From an uncultured Acidimicrobiales bacterium (GTDB taxonomy: Bacteria > Actinomycetota > Acidimicrobiia > Acidimicrobiales > SZUA-35), in assembly GCA_937922785.1 (NCBI GenBank), contig CALAJQ010000023.1:1-64000 (forward strand): 64,000 nt of DNA, in the 5' to 3' direction. How positions within the stretch are numbered: position 1 is the first letter of the stretch; every line of letters starts with the position of its first letter. The translations under genes were made by a program, and so were the position numbers. The notes under the pieces were generated by a model. That model saw only the letters and a program-made list of their open reading frames with translations. It had not been told where the DNA came from and ran no database searches. Below are positions 29,123-36,914 of this stretch, in pieces.

Positions 29123-29442
29123 CAGTTCGGAGCCACCACAACCGCAGTGCCATAGGCATAAAGCTCAGCTGCGCCACCGGCGATGGCTGACGTCGTAAAG
29201 CGAACGTTGACAATAGCGTTCGCTTGCACAGCCACCGCCGCCGCAATCATGCGATTTGTTGCTTCGTTTCGCGACTCGTTCAGCAGCTCGGTGTAGCCAG
29301 TCAATTCGCCACCGACCAGATTCTTTAGACCTGCTCCAATGTCACGACCCAGGTGCTTTGCGCGAATCGTGTTGCCGCTTACAAGGCCCCTAGCCTCAAC
29401 GATGTTGTAGCCGGGGATCGTTTCAGTGTTTACAAGAAGCAT
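29122..29442 (-). CDS. YbjQ/UPF0145 family protein (cytosolic)
   Basis: 106 aa, full family length. Motifs are IPGYNIVEARGLVSGNTIRA, VGGELTGYTELLNESRNEA, MIAAAVAVQANAIVNVRFTT and ELYAYGTAVVV. The gene sits between a DUF4407 membrane-protein gene (30 bp upstream) and a membrane-anchored paralogue (1-nt overlap), so a hetero-oligomer at the membrane is plausible. Function is not established. Confidence 0.88.
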   Translation of the reverse strand: MLLVNTETIPGYNIVEARGLVSGNTIRAKHLGRDIGAGLKNLVGGELTGYTELLNESRNEATNRMIAAAVAVQANAIVNVRFTTSAIAGGAAELYAYGTAVVVAPN

Positions 29443-29472
29443 TTCAAAACACTAGTCGCCGAGTTCGCGGGG

Positions 29473-30762
29473 CTAACTGACCTCGGCGGAAACAGTGACC
29501 TGGCGTGGCTTGGTGACATCTGATGGCCAGTCCGATGTTGGGATCTCGCGAGTTTCATCCAAAGGAGATTCACGCAACGGAGATTCCTGCAACGGGGTTT
29601 CAAGAAGCTGACCGGTGTCAGCGTCAAACACTACGCCCGATCCATCCGACTCCGCCCCGATCAGCAGTGCAACGCGCCGCTGCGCCTGGTCGTTGGCCTC
29701 CGTGAGCGCAAGCGAGGACTTGGTCGCTAGAAGTCCGTCGTGTGCCCTGCGACCGCCCAACATCTTCACCAGCACGGCAACTGAATCCAGCAGAACTAGC
29801 ACCAGAGCTAGCGACCAGCGCCAGACGGGATCCACAATCGAATTGGCCCGCTCAATTCGGTCCCACAAGCCCAAAGCCACAGGCTCGGGACCAGAAGGCA
29901 GGCTGGCCAAGGCGACTTCAGCCTCAGTAGTGGCGTCGGAGATGGGCTGAGTGATCACGTCAAGGTCGGCGATGAGCGACGCAACCAATGGGCTGTTCTC
30001 TGCCCGGATCAATTCCCACGACTCCTTCAGAACCGGTACCGGATCACAAAGTCGGGTTGCTACGGGTCCGAAGCCTCCGCCTCGCTCATCACCGTTGCCA
30101 TCTACTTGCTCTTGCTGACACAGAGCTACCTGCGCCAAGTACTGGCTGTTCGCCGATTCGACCTCATTACGCAAAGTCTGAATCTGCTGGTCGATGTCGG
30201 CTCGCCTTGCGTCGACCTGAGGTTGAACCAGTGCAAGCTTGGCATCAAGGGAGTCATTGATTCGCGCCGTTTCAGACTCGGTGAAGGACTCAAATTCTGC
30301 TTGTGCTTCGGACTCTGCCTGATCGATCGCTTCAGAAGAGAACATCAGAGCTACCAAAGGCTCAGAAACCGTAAAGGCAATCCCTACGGCCAGCACAACC
30401 CGAAGTGTTCCGAGCGCAAGCGTAGATATCCACCCATATTTGGATTCCGGCGCTGGGTTTCTGAGGTCGACGGCGTTGTATCGGGGGCTGATAATCAGAC
30501 GATCGACTACCACCACAAGTGCGCCCCAGATGACACCCAGCAGGAGGAACCAACTATTGAAGCTCTGTGCCTGAGTCACGACGTGCAAGATGACCGTGAC
30601 CCCGGCAGTGCCCAACACGAATGGCACAAGCAGCGCAGCGCCCATCTTCGAGTACCAGCCACGCTCACTTGGGACCTCTGCCAGTACGTCTGCACTAGCG
30701 CCCGCCAACCAAGGGAAAAAGCGGGCGGACTTGGATCTAGCTTCGCCAAACTGATTCATCAA
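29473..30762 (-). CDS. DUF4407 family membrane protein
   Basis: 429 aa. N-terminal LAGASADVLAEVPSERGWYS and then paired helices (LLVPFVLGTAGVTVILHVV, WFLLLGVIWGALVVVVDRLI) and a third helix near 115-140 (LRVVLAVGIAFTVSEPLVAL) match DUF4407. About 145-225 is a long Glu/Gln-rich coiled coil that probably lies outside the membrane. A last helix (WSLALVLVLLDSVAVLVKML) comes near 325-345, and the tail has a short PLQESPLRESPLDET repeat. Function is unknown. It leads the three-gene YbjQ operon. Confidence 0.85.
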   Translation of the reverse strand: MMNQFGEARSKSARFFPWLAGASADVLAEVPSERGWYSKMGAALLVPFVLGTAGVTVILHVVTQAQSFNSWFLLLGVIWGALVVVVDRLIISPRYNAVDLRNPAPESKYGWISTLALGTLRVVLAVGIAFTVSEPLVALMFSSEAIDQAESEAQAEFESFTESETARINDSLDAKLALVQPQVDARRADIDQQIQTLRNEVESANSQYLAQVALCQQEQVDGNGDERGGGFGPVATRLCDPVPVLKESWELIRAENSPLVASLIADLDVITQPISDATTEAEVALASLPSGPEPVALGLWDRIERANSIVDPVWRWSLALVLVLLDSVAVLVKMLGGRRAHDGLLATKSSLALTEANDQAQRRVALLIGAESDGSGVVFDADTGQLLETPLQESPLRESPLDETREIPTSDWPSDVTKPRQVTVSAEVS

Positions 30763-30816
30763 AAGACCCTAGTTGTCAGGTTCGGGTGGTTTATCGCGCC
30801 CAACTTGGCCAGCCGA

Positions 30817-30845
30817 TTGACTTTCGGTTGTCGGTTGCGTAGATT
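30817..30845 (+). promoter_or_regulatory. Candidate promoter for the BMP transporter operon
   Basis: TTGACT (30817-30822), a 17-bp spacer and TAGATT (30840-30845) precede the solute-binding-protein gene by about 130 bp. It is the best -35/-10 match I see in the divergent intergenic region. Confidence 0.45.
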
Positions 30846-30855
30846 CCCGGGAATC
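30842..30855. promoter_or_regulatory. 14-bp perfect palindrome (candidate operator)
   Basis: GATTCCCGGGAATC is a perfect palindrome overlapping the proposed -10 box, followed directly by the smaller inverted repeat CGCTC-TTA-GAGCG (30856-30868). Its position suits a repressor operator for the transporter operon; the regulator is not identified. Confidence 0.5.
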
Positions 30856-30973
30856 GCTCTTAGAGCGGAAAACACCTACTCGCGAGACCCTAGGTCTATG
30901 CTTGCGGGGGATGAAAACAGTTCGAGTCCGGTCTGACAAGACATTGTCGACCTCAAACACAAATGGAGGGGTT

Positions 30974-32164
30974 ATGCGAAAGCGTTCCCTAGGAATATTC
31001 GGCGTCTTGCTCGCATTCAGTTTGTTTGCTGCTGCCTGCAGCGACGACGGTGCAACAGACACAACAGAGGCAACGGATGCACCCGCTGCCACCGACGCTC
31101 CGGACACCACCGAAGCGATGGAAGATGACACAGATACCCCAGATGACACCGAGGCCATGGAAGACGCCACCGGCGTCAAAGCCTGCCTAGCGACTAGCTC
31201 AACCGGTGTTGATGACCAAAGCTTCAACGCCAGCGCCTGGGAAGGCGTCGAGGCCGCCATGGCTTCGGGCGTCGCGACCAGCGAGTCAATCTTCTTGGAG
31301 CCTGGCGAAGTTTCTCAGTATCAAGCTGTGATCGATCAGTTCGTAGACCAAGGTTGCGAGCACATCGTGACCGTTGGCTTCGACTGGGGCGAGACAACCG
31401 CTACCAACGCTCTTGCCCAAGAAGGCATCACCTGGACCATGATCGACAACATCTTGAGCGACCCAGATACCTTCGCTCCACTCCAGTTGCCGAACGTGCG
31501 TGAGCTCGTCTACCAAACCGACGAAGCAGCCTTCGCTGCCGGTTACCTAGCTGCAGGCATGTCACAAACCGGCGTGCTTTGCACCTACGGCGGCGGCAAC
31601 TTCCCCACCGTGTCAATCTTCATGGACGGCTTCACTCGTGGTGCAGCCCACTACAACGAAGTTAAGGGCACTGATGTAACCGTGCTTGGCTGGGACTCAG
31701 ACGCTGGCGACGGCATCTTCACCGGTAGCTTCAGCGACATGGGCCTAGCCCGCAGCACTGCCGATGGCCTGTTCCAGGAAGGCTGCGACATGATCATTCC
31801 AGTTGGCGGCGCAATCAACTTGCCAGCTGGTGACGCGATCAACGATCTAGGAATCGACGCAGCACTTATCGGCGTTGACTCCGACGCCTTCTTCGCAATG
31901 GATCAGCAGTACGCATCGCTGTGGCTCACCACGGTAGAGAAGAAGATCGCTGACTTTGTAACAGATTCAATTTCCGAGCACGCTGCTGGATCTTGGGCAG
32001 CTGGCTCAGTTGTCGGCACCTTGGCCAACGGCGGCGTTGGTCTTGCCCCTTATCACGACTGGGACGACCGAGTGTCTGACGAGCTCCGCGGTGAAGTTGA
32101 GCAACTGCTTGCCGACATCACTGACGGAACCGTTAAAGCGGCTTTCACTCCAGTCGGTTACTAA
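30974..32164 (+). CDS. BMP-family (purine nucleoside-type) substrate-binding lipoprotein
   Basis: 396 aa from the ATG at 30974, preceded by GGAGGGG 2 nt upstream. MRKRSLGIFGVLLAFSLFAA leads into a lipobox Cys (AAACSDDG), then a Thr/Glu/Asp-rich linker to about residue 70. The BMP/PnrA domain starts KACLATSSTGVDDQSFNASA and keeps EPGEVSQYQ, CEHIVTVGFDW and IGVDSDAFF. Family members bind nucleosides or related purine and riboflavin compounds and deliver them to the ABC permeases that follow. It is the first gene of a four-gene operon. Confidence 0.92.
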   Translation: MRKRSLGIFGVLLAFSLFAAACSDDGATDTTEATDAPAATDAPDTTEAMEDDTDTPDDTEAMEDATGVKACLATSSTGVDDQSFNASAWEGVEAAMASGVATSESIFLEPGEVSQYQAVIDQFVDQGCEHIVTVGFDWGETTATNALAQEGITWTMIDNILSDPDTFAPLQLPNVRELVYQTDEAAFAAGYLAAGMSQTGVLCTYGGGNFPTVSIFMDGFTRGAAHYNEVKGTDVTVLGWDSDAGDGIFTGSFSDMGLARSTADGLFQEGCDMIIPVGGAINLPAGDAINDLGIDAALIGVDSDAFFAMDQQYASLWLTTVEKKIADFVTDSISEHAAGSWAAGSVVGTLANGGVGLAPYHDWDDRVSDELRGEVEQLLADITDGTVKAAFTPVGY

Positions 32165-32177
32165 CTAGCTAGTTGCG

Positions 32178-32213
32178 CTGGCCGCCTATCGGGTAATTCC
32201 GATAGGCGGCCAG
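32178..32213 (+). terminator. 15-bp stem-loop between binding protein and ATPase (partial terminator)
   Basis: CTGGCCGCCTATCGG (32178-32192) pairs perfectly with CCGATAGGCGGCCAG (32199-32213) across a 6-nt loop. It is followed by only CCATTTG, so read-through is likely. In ABC operons such hairpins protect the binding-protein message and keep it more abundant than the downstream genes. Confidence 0.7.
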
Positions 32214-32256
32214 CCATTTGATATCCGGTCTTTGATATCGGTCTGAAAGGGTCGTT

Positions 32257-33774
32257 TTGGAACTTGCACTCTCGGGCATCACCAAGCAGTTTCCCGGTGT
32301 GCTAGCCAATGACGACGTAAACCTTGAAGTCTCTGGTGGGGAGATTCTTGCCCTTCTTGGCGAGAACGGTGCTGGAAAAAGCACCTTAATGAACATCCTT
32401 TACGGGTTGTACACACCAACTGCTGGCGAGATCCGGATCGACGGTACGGCGAGGCAGTTTGACGGGCCGGGCGACGCGATCGAAGCGGGCATAGGCATGG
32501 TTCACCAGCACTTCATGCTGGTTCCTGTGTTTACAGTTGCCGAGAACGTCATGTTGGGCAATGAGCCCACAAAGCGTTTCGGATGGCTGGATCTGCAACG
32601 GGCTCGTAAGACCGTTCGCGAGATCTCGAGCCGCTACAACTTAGACGTAGACCCCGACGCAATCATTGAAGACCTACCAGTCGGGCTGCAGCAACGCGTA
32701 GAGATAATCAAAGTTCTCGCCCGTCAAGCAAACGTTCTGGTGTTCGACGAACCAACGTCTGTTCTAACCCCCACCGAAGTTGTGGGCTTCGTCGAAATCA
32801 TGAACGGTCTGAAGGCCGATGGGAAGGCCATCATCTTCATCAGCCACAAGCTGACAGAATCTCTCGAGCTCGCGGACAGGATTGTCATCATGCGGCGGGG
32901 CCGGACCGTGGCCGAGGTGACGCCCGCCAACATGGACGAGGAGAAGCTGGCCGAGCTGATGGTCGGGCGACCAGTTGACCTTGTTGTCAACAAGACGCCG
33001 GCCAAACCAGGCGAGGTGGTCCTGTCCGTTGAGAATCTTGTTGTCCTTGACGATCGCGACAAACGCATGGTTGACGGTGTGTCTTTCGAAGTCGCTGCGG
33101 GCGAGATCGTTGGCATCGCCGGAGTGCAGGGCAACGGCCAGACAGAAATTGTCGAAGCCATTACGGGCCTACGCCCATCACTAGGTGGTTACGTCAAGCT
33201 GAAGGGTGAAGACATCACAACTGCTTCTGCCCGCTCGATTCATAAGCGCAATGTTGCCCATGTTCCCGAAGACCGCCAGCGAAGCGGCCTCGTCTTGCCA
33301 TTTTCGGTTACCGAGAACATCGTGCTCGACTCTTATTACGAAGAGCCGATTTCTAACGGGGTCCGAATGGATTGGCCCGCCGCCCAAGAGCAGGCGACGC
33401 GTCTTGTAGAACAGTACGACGTGCGCACTCCCGGCATTGACGTCGCTGTGTCCACTTTGTCTGGAGGGAACCAGCAAAAGGTGATCGTAGCCAGGGAGTT
33501 CGATCGCGACGTCACGTTTGTGGTGGCGTCTCAGCCCACCCGGGGCATCGACGTTGGCTCGATCGAATACATCCACTCGCAAATCGTTGGAGAGCGAGAT
33601 CAGGGTGCTGCAGTCCTTATCGTCTCTTCTGAACTAGAGGAGATCATGGCTCTGTCGGACCGAATCATCGTGATGTTCGAAGGACGGATAGCCGGAGAGT
33701 TCGATAGCTCCGCAACACGGACCGAGATTGGTCTAGCAATGCTTGGAAGCCGACCAGAGGAGATCACGTCATGA
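32257..33774 (+). CDS. BMP-type ABC transporter ATPase with two nucleotide-binding domains
   Basis: 505 aa from a TTG start with GAAAGG upstream. Domain 1: Walker A GENGAGKST (35-43), Walker B VLVFDEPT, degenerate signature VGLQQ. Domain 2: degenerate Walker A GVQGNGQTE, a good signature LSGGNQQK and Walker B VVASQPTRGID. One complete and one degenerate site is typical for sugar/nucleoside-type double ATPases (YufO/NupB-like). It energises import through the two permeases; its stop overlaps the next ATG. Confidence 0.92.
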   Translation: MELALSGITKQFPGVLANDDVNLEVSGGEILALLGENGAGKSTLMNILYGLYTPTAGEIRIDGTARQFDGPGDAIEAGIGMVHQHFMLVPVFTVAENVMLGNEPTKRFGWLDLQRARKTVREISSRYNLDVDPDAIIEDLPVGLQQRVEIIKVLARQANVLVFDEPTSVLTPTEVVGFVEIMNGLKADGKAIIFISHKLTESLELADRIVIMRRGRTVAEVTPANMDEEKLAELMVGRPVDLVVNKTPAKPGEVVLSVENLVVLDDRDKRMVDGVSFEVAAGEIVGIAGVQGNGQTEIVEAITGLRPSLGGYVKLKGEDITTASARSIHKRNVAHVPEDRQRSGLVLPFSVTENIVLDSYYEEPISNGVRMDWPAAQEQATRLVEQYDVRTPGIDVAVSTLSGGNQQKVIVAREFDRDVTFVVASQPTRGIDVGSIEYIHSQIVGERDQGAAVLIVSSELEEIMALSDRIIVMFEGRIAGEFDSSATRTEIGLAMLGSRPEEITS

Positions 33775-35009
33775 CCGAATCTGGCAGCACCCCGAAGCCC
33801 GACAACGCCGATAAATCGAGTCAGCCCGACCCAGACCAGCCGAATTCGGAAGACTTTCTGAAGAACGCCACAGGCGTAGGTTCCTCGCTCAGGCAAGCAT
33901 TGCTGATTCCCGCCCTCGCCCTGCTTTCGGCTCTTGTTATTGGCGCACTCATCATCGCAGTCACCGATGTTGACAGTTTGAAGCTGTGGAGTTCTGATCC
34001 AGGTGAAGCGTTCAGCTCTACTCTTCGGGGAATCGGCAATGCCTACAAGGCGCTCTTTGTTGGTTCGCTAGGTTCGCGGCGAGCCATCACAGAGACCCTG
34101 TTCGCTGCAACGCCTTTGATCCTTGCGGGTCTTGCAGTTGCGGTTGGCTTTCAGGCTGGCCTGTTTAACATTGGGGCCAACGGCCAGATGCACATTGGTG
34201 GTCTGGTTGGCTTGTGGGTTGGGTTCAGCGTCTCAGCACCAACGATCATTCATATCCCGCTTGCCATCTTGGGCGCCATCGTTGGCGGAGCGCTTTGGGG
34301 CGGACTCGCCGGCTTGTTGAAAGCGCGCACCGGAGCGCACGAGGTCATCACGACCATCATGTTGAACTTCATAGCGCTGTTCATGGTCGACTACTTGCTA
34401 ACTGGAACACTGTTCCAGGCCCAAGGCAGGAACGACCCAATCTCCAAGCGCGCCGACACGACTGCACAGTTCCCAACGCTTTTTGACAACTATCGGGTTC
34501 ATATCGGTTTCCTAGTGGCCCTTGCAGCAGTCTGGTTTGTCTGGTGGCTGATGTATCGGTCCACGATCGGTTTCGAGTTCCGCGCTGTCGGGGCAAACCC
34601 GGACGGAGGCAAATATGCAGGCATGAACGTTGCCTGGGTCTATGTCGCTGTAATGGCGGTATCAGGAAGCCTGGCTGGTTTGGCCGGTGCTAACCAGGTA
34701 CTTGGGCTTGAGCCATACCGAGCATTCTCTGGATTTGCCGGCGACACAGGATTTGATGCAATCGCACTGGCGCTCTTGGGCCGGTCCCACCCAGTAGGCG
34801 TCCTTTTCGCTGGCTTGTTGTTTGGCGGGCTTCGTGCCGGTGGTCTTCAGATGCAAGGCACGGCGGGAATCCCGGTGGATCTCGTCCTGGTATTGCAAGC
34901 ACTCATTATTGTGTTCATCGCAGCGCCTGAGTTAGTCAAGGCGATATTCCGAATCAAATCCGTTGATGACGGAGCCAAGAGCACTGTGTCAACCGGGTGG
35001 GGCTCATGA
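33771..35009 (+). CDS. BMP-type ABC transporter permease, subunit 1
   Basis: 412 aa; ATGA overlap with the ATPase gene. After a charged N-terminal tail (about 1-40) there are about nine membrane helices. Family motifs are FNIGANGQMHIGGLVGLWVG, ARTGAHEVITTIMLNFIAL, FRAVGANPDGGKYAGMNVAW and FDAIALALLGRSHPVGV, matching YufP/NupP-type nucleoside permeases. It pairs with the following permease. Confidence 0.92.
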   Translation: MTESGSTPKPDNADKSSQPDPDQPNSEDFLKNATGVGSSLRQALLIPALALLSALVIGALIIAVTDVDSLKLWSSDPGEAFSSTLRGIGNAYKALFVGSLGSRRAITETLFAATPLILAGLAVAVGFQAGLFNIGANGQMHIGGLVGLWVGFSVSAPTIIHIPLAILGAIVGGALWGGLAGLLKARTGAHEVITTIMLNFIALFMVDYLLTGTLFQAQGRNDPISKRADTTAQFPTLFDNYRVHIGFLVALAAVWFVWWLMYRSTIGFEFRAVGANPDGGKYAGMNVAWVYVAVMAVSGSLAGLAGANQVLGLEPYRAFSGFAGDTGFDAIALALLGRSHPVGVLFAGLLFGGLRAGGLQMQGTAGIPVDLVLVLQALIIVFIAAPELVKAIFRIKSVDDGAKSTVSTGWGS

Positions 35010-36286
35010 CCGCCCAGATCGCCGCTGGCGCAACCGAAGAATCACTTCACCGTGCAACTCCTGAACAGCGCAGAGCACGGACGGTTGGCATTCTTCTGCT
35101 ACTTCTGGCCGCTTTTGTGCTTTGGATCTTTGGGCTCGGCGTTGAGAGCACCGACACATCAACGTTTAACCTGTCACTTCCAGGAGCCAAGTACGAGAAC
35201 ATCAAGTGGGAGGTCGACTCTCGCATGCTGTCGGCAATCTTGGCTGCTGTTATTGCGTTTCTGGGCGGGCTTGTACTCAGACGCACATACCTTCGGTGGA
35301 CCAACGTTGCGCTCGCTATCAGTCTTGCCTTAACTGCATTGTCGTTCCTTACTTGGGCCGCCGCTGGCAAGTCATTCAGCCTTGTGGGCATGCTGGTTTC
35401 AACGGTTGTTCTGTCCATTCCGGTAACCCTTGGTGCACTTTCTGGACTCATGTGTGAACGAGTGGCCGTGATCAACATCTCGATCGAAGGGCAGTTATTG
35501 ACCTCTGCCTTTGTGGGAACAATCGTGGGTTCGGCCGCCAACATCTGGATCGGATTTATCGCCGCAGTCTTGGTAGGCGCTTTGCTGGGGGCGGTTCTTG
35601 CTGTGTTGGCAATCCGCTATCACATCGACCAGATCATTGCCGGAGTGGTCATCAACATCTTCGCGCTCGGGCTGACATCCTTCCTTGCTCGCAGAGTCCT
35701 AACTGCCGCGCCAGAATTGAACTCGCCTGGCCGTTTCGCTTCAGCCAAGATTCCATTCTTCGGCGACATCCCGGTTATCGGCCCAATGTTCTTTGACCAA
35801 AACATGTTTGTTTACGCCACGTTTATTCTGGTCATCGTGATCCACTTTGGTCTGTTCTATACCCGTTGGGGTCTCCGATCGCGATCAGTTGGTGAGCATC
35901 CAAAGGCCGCAGACACCGTTGGCATAGACGTACACAAGACTCGCTATCGGAATGTGATTCTTGGCGGCTGTATCGCCGGTCTCGGCGGCGCCTTTCTCAC
36001 GTTGTCCCAGGTTTCACGCTTCGAGGAAAACCTTACGGCTGGCATCGGCTTCATTGGTCTAGCGGCCATGATCTTCGGCCGCTGGATGCCCTTCGGAGCC
36101 CTGGCGGCCGGCTTAGTGTTCGGGTTTGCCCGAGCATTACAACAGAAGCTTGGAATCCTCGGAACCCCAATTCCTTCTGAGTTCCTTTCGATGCTTCCCT
36201 ACATCGTGACGATCATCGTGGTGGCTGGAGTGGTTGGCAAGAGTCGACCACCAGCAGCCGACGGCCAGCCCTATATCAAGCAGTAG
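35006..36286 (+). CDS. BMP-type ABC transporter permease, subunit 2
   Basis: 426 aa from the ATG at 35006, which overlaps the preceding stop (ATGA); a GTG at 34997 is possible. Motifs are MCERVAVINISIEGQLLTSA, YHIDQIIAGVVINIFALGL, LRSRSVGEHPKAADTVGIDV and FIGLAAMIFGRWMPFGAL, as in YufQ/NupQ-type permeases. The last 11 bp overlap the convergent GST gene, so this operon and the demethylase-like operon meet tail to tail. Confidence 0.92.
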   Translation: MTAQIAAGATEESLHRATPEQRRARTVGILLLLLAAFVLWIFGLGVESTDTSTFNLSLPGAKYENIKWEVDSRMLSAILAAVIAFLGGLVLRRTYLRWTNVALAISLALTALSFLTWAAAGKSFSLVGMLVSTVVLSIPVTLGALSGLMCERVAVINISIEGQLLTSAFVGTIVGSAANIWIGFIAAVLVGALLGAVLAVLAIRYHIDQIIAGVVINIFALGLTSFLARRVLTAAPELNSPGRFASAKIPFFGDIPVIGPMFFDQNMFVYATFILVIVIHFGLFYTRWGLRSRSVGEHPKAADTVGIDVHKTRYRNVILGGCIAGLGGAFLTLSQVSRFEENLTAGIGFIGLAAMIFGRWMPFGALAAGLVFGFARALQQKLGILGTPIPSEFLSMLPYIVTIIVVAGVVGKSRPPAADGQPYIKQ

Positions 36287-36914
36287 CTGCGGGAAAGATT
36301 CCAGGCATCACCACAAACCCGGGAATTCTTTTGACCCTATCGGTCCAGCGGCGAATGGCTGGGTAAGGCTGACTAGAGACGCCGCCTTCTTCCGACAGCA
36401 TCACGTCGGGGAAGATCGCTATGTCTGCAATTGTCGGGTGGTCACCGGAGCAAATCCAATCCAAGCCCTCTTGCTCGCGAAACCAAAGGTGTTCTTCAAG
36501 TACGCGAAACAGCTTGTGGGCACCTGACCTGCACTCATCAATGTCAAACGGGTATCCCAGCGAATCATGAAGCCTTGCGGCAGAGGCAGTATTTGTTGTG
36601 CCTTCTGCAAACAGCAACCATTGTGCTGTCTCGCCGATCAGTTCGGGATCACTGGTCCGATACCAGTTGCCCGTCGGGTCATATTTGGCGGCGAGGTAGA
36701 TAAGGATTGCGTGAGCGTCGCGCAGTACAAATCCCCCATCATCAATCACCGGGATATGGCCAAGTGGGTTGACCTTCTTGAACTCTTCGCCTTTGTGCTC
36801 ACTGCCGGGAAAGAAATCGACCAGCACCGATTCAAACTCAACACCCAGAATGCTCATCAGGAGGCGTTGCTTATAGCAGTTGACCGAAAGCTCAAAGTCA
36901 TAAAGTTTGATCAT
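36276..36914 (-). CDS. Glutathione S-transferase-like protein (NdmE-like)
   Basis: 212 aa from the ATG at 36914, whose A is shared with the upstream TGA. The thioredoxin-like N-domain starts MIKLYDFELSVNCYKQRLLM and contains NPLGHIPVIDDG and a DAHAILIYLA segment; a helical C-domain carries DHPTIADIAIFPDV. In the Pseudomonas putida NdmCDE complex a GST-like subunit (NdmE) is needed structurally for the demethylase. Gene order, overlap and size here match, so a structural rather than detoxifying role is inferred. Actinobacteria usually lack glutathione, which supports that view. Confidence 0.82.
   Translation of the reverse strand: MIKLYDFELSVNCYKQRLLMSILGVEFESVLVDFFPGSEHKGEEFKKVNPLGHIPVIDDGGFVLRDAHAILIYLAAKYDPTGNWYRTSDPELIGETAQWLLFAEGTTNTASAARLHDSLGYPFDIDECRSGAHKLFRVLEEHLWFREQEGLDWICSGDHPTIADIAIFPDVMLSEEGGVSSQPYPAIRRWTDRVKRIPGFVVMPGIFPAATA

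Noticed and set aside
30106-30936. 276-codon plus-strand frame opposite the DUF4407 gene
   Set aside because: DUF4407 has clear helices and family motifs. The plus-strand translation is Arg/Cys/His-rich nonsense typical of antisense frames.
30922-30936. GTTCGAGTCC resembling a tRNA T-loop before the BMP operon
   Set aside because: No T-stem pairing, acceptor stem or anticodon arm can be drawn around it.
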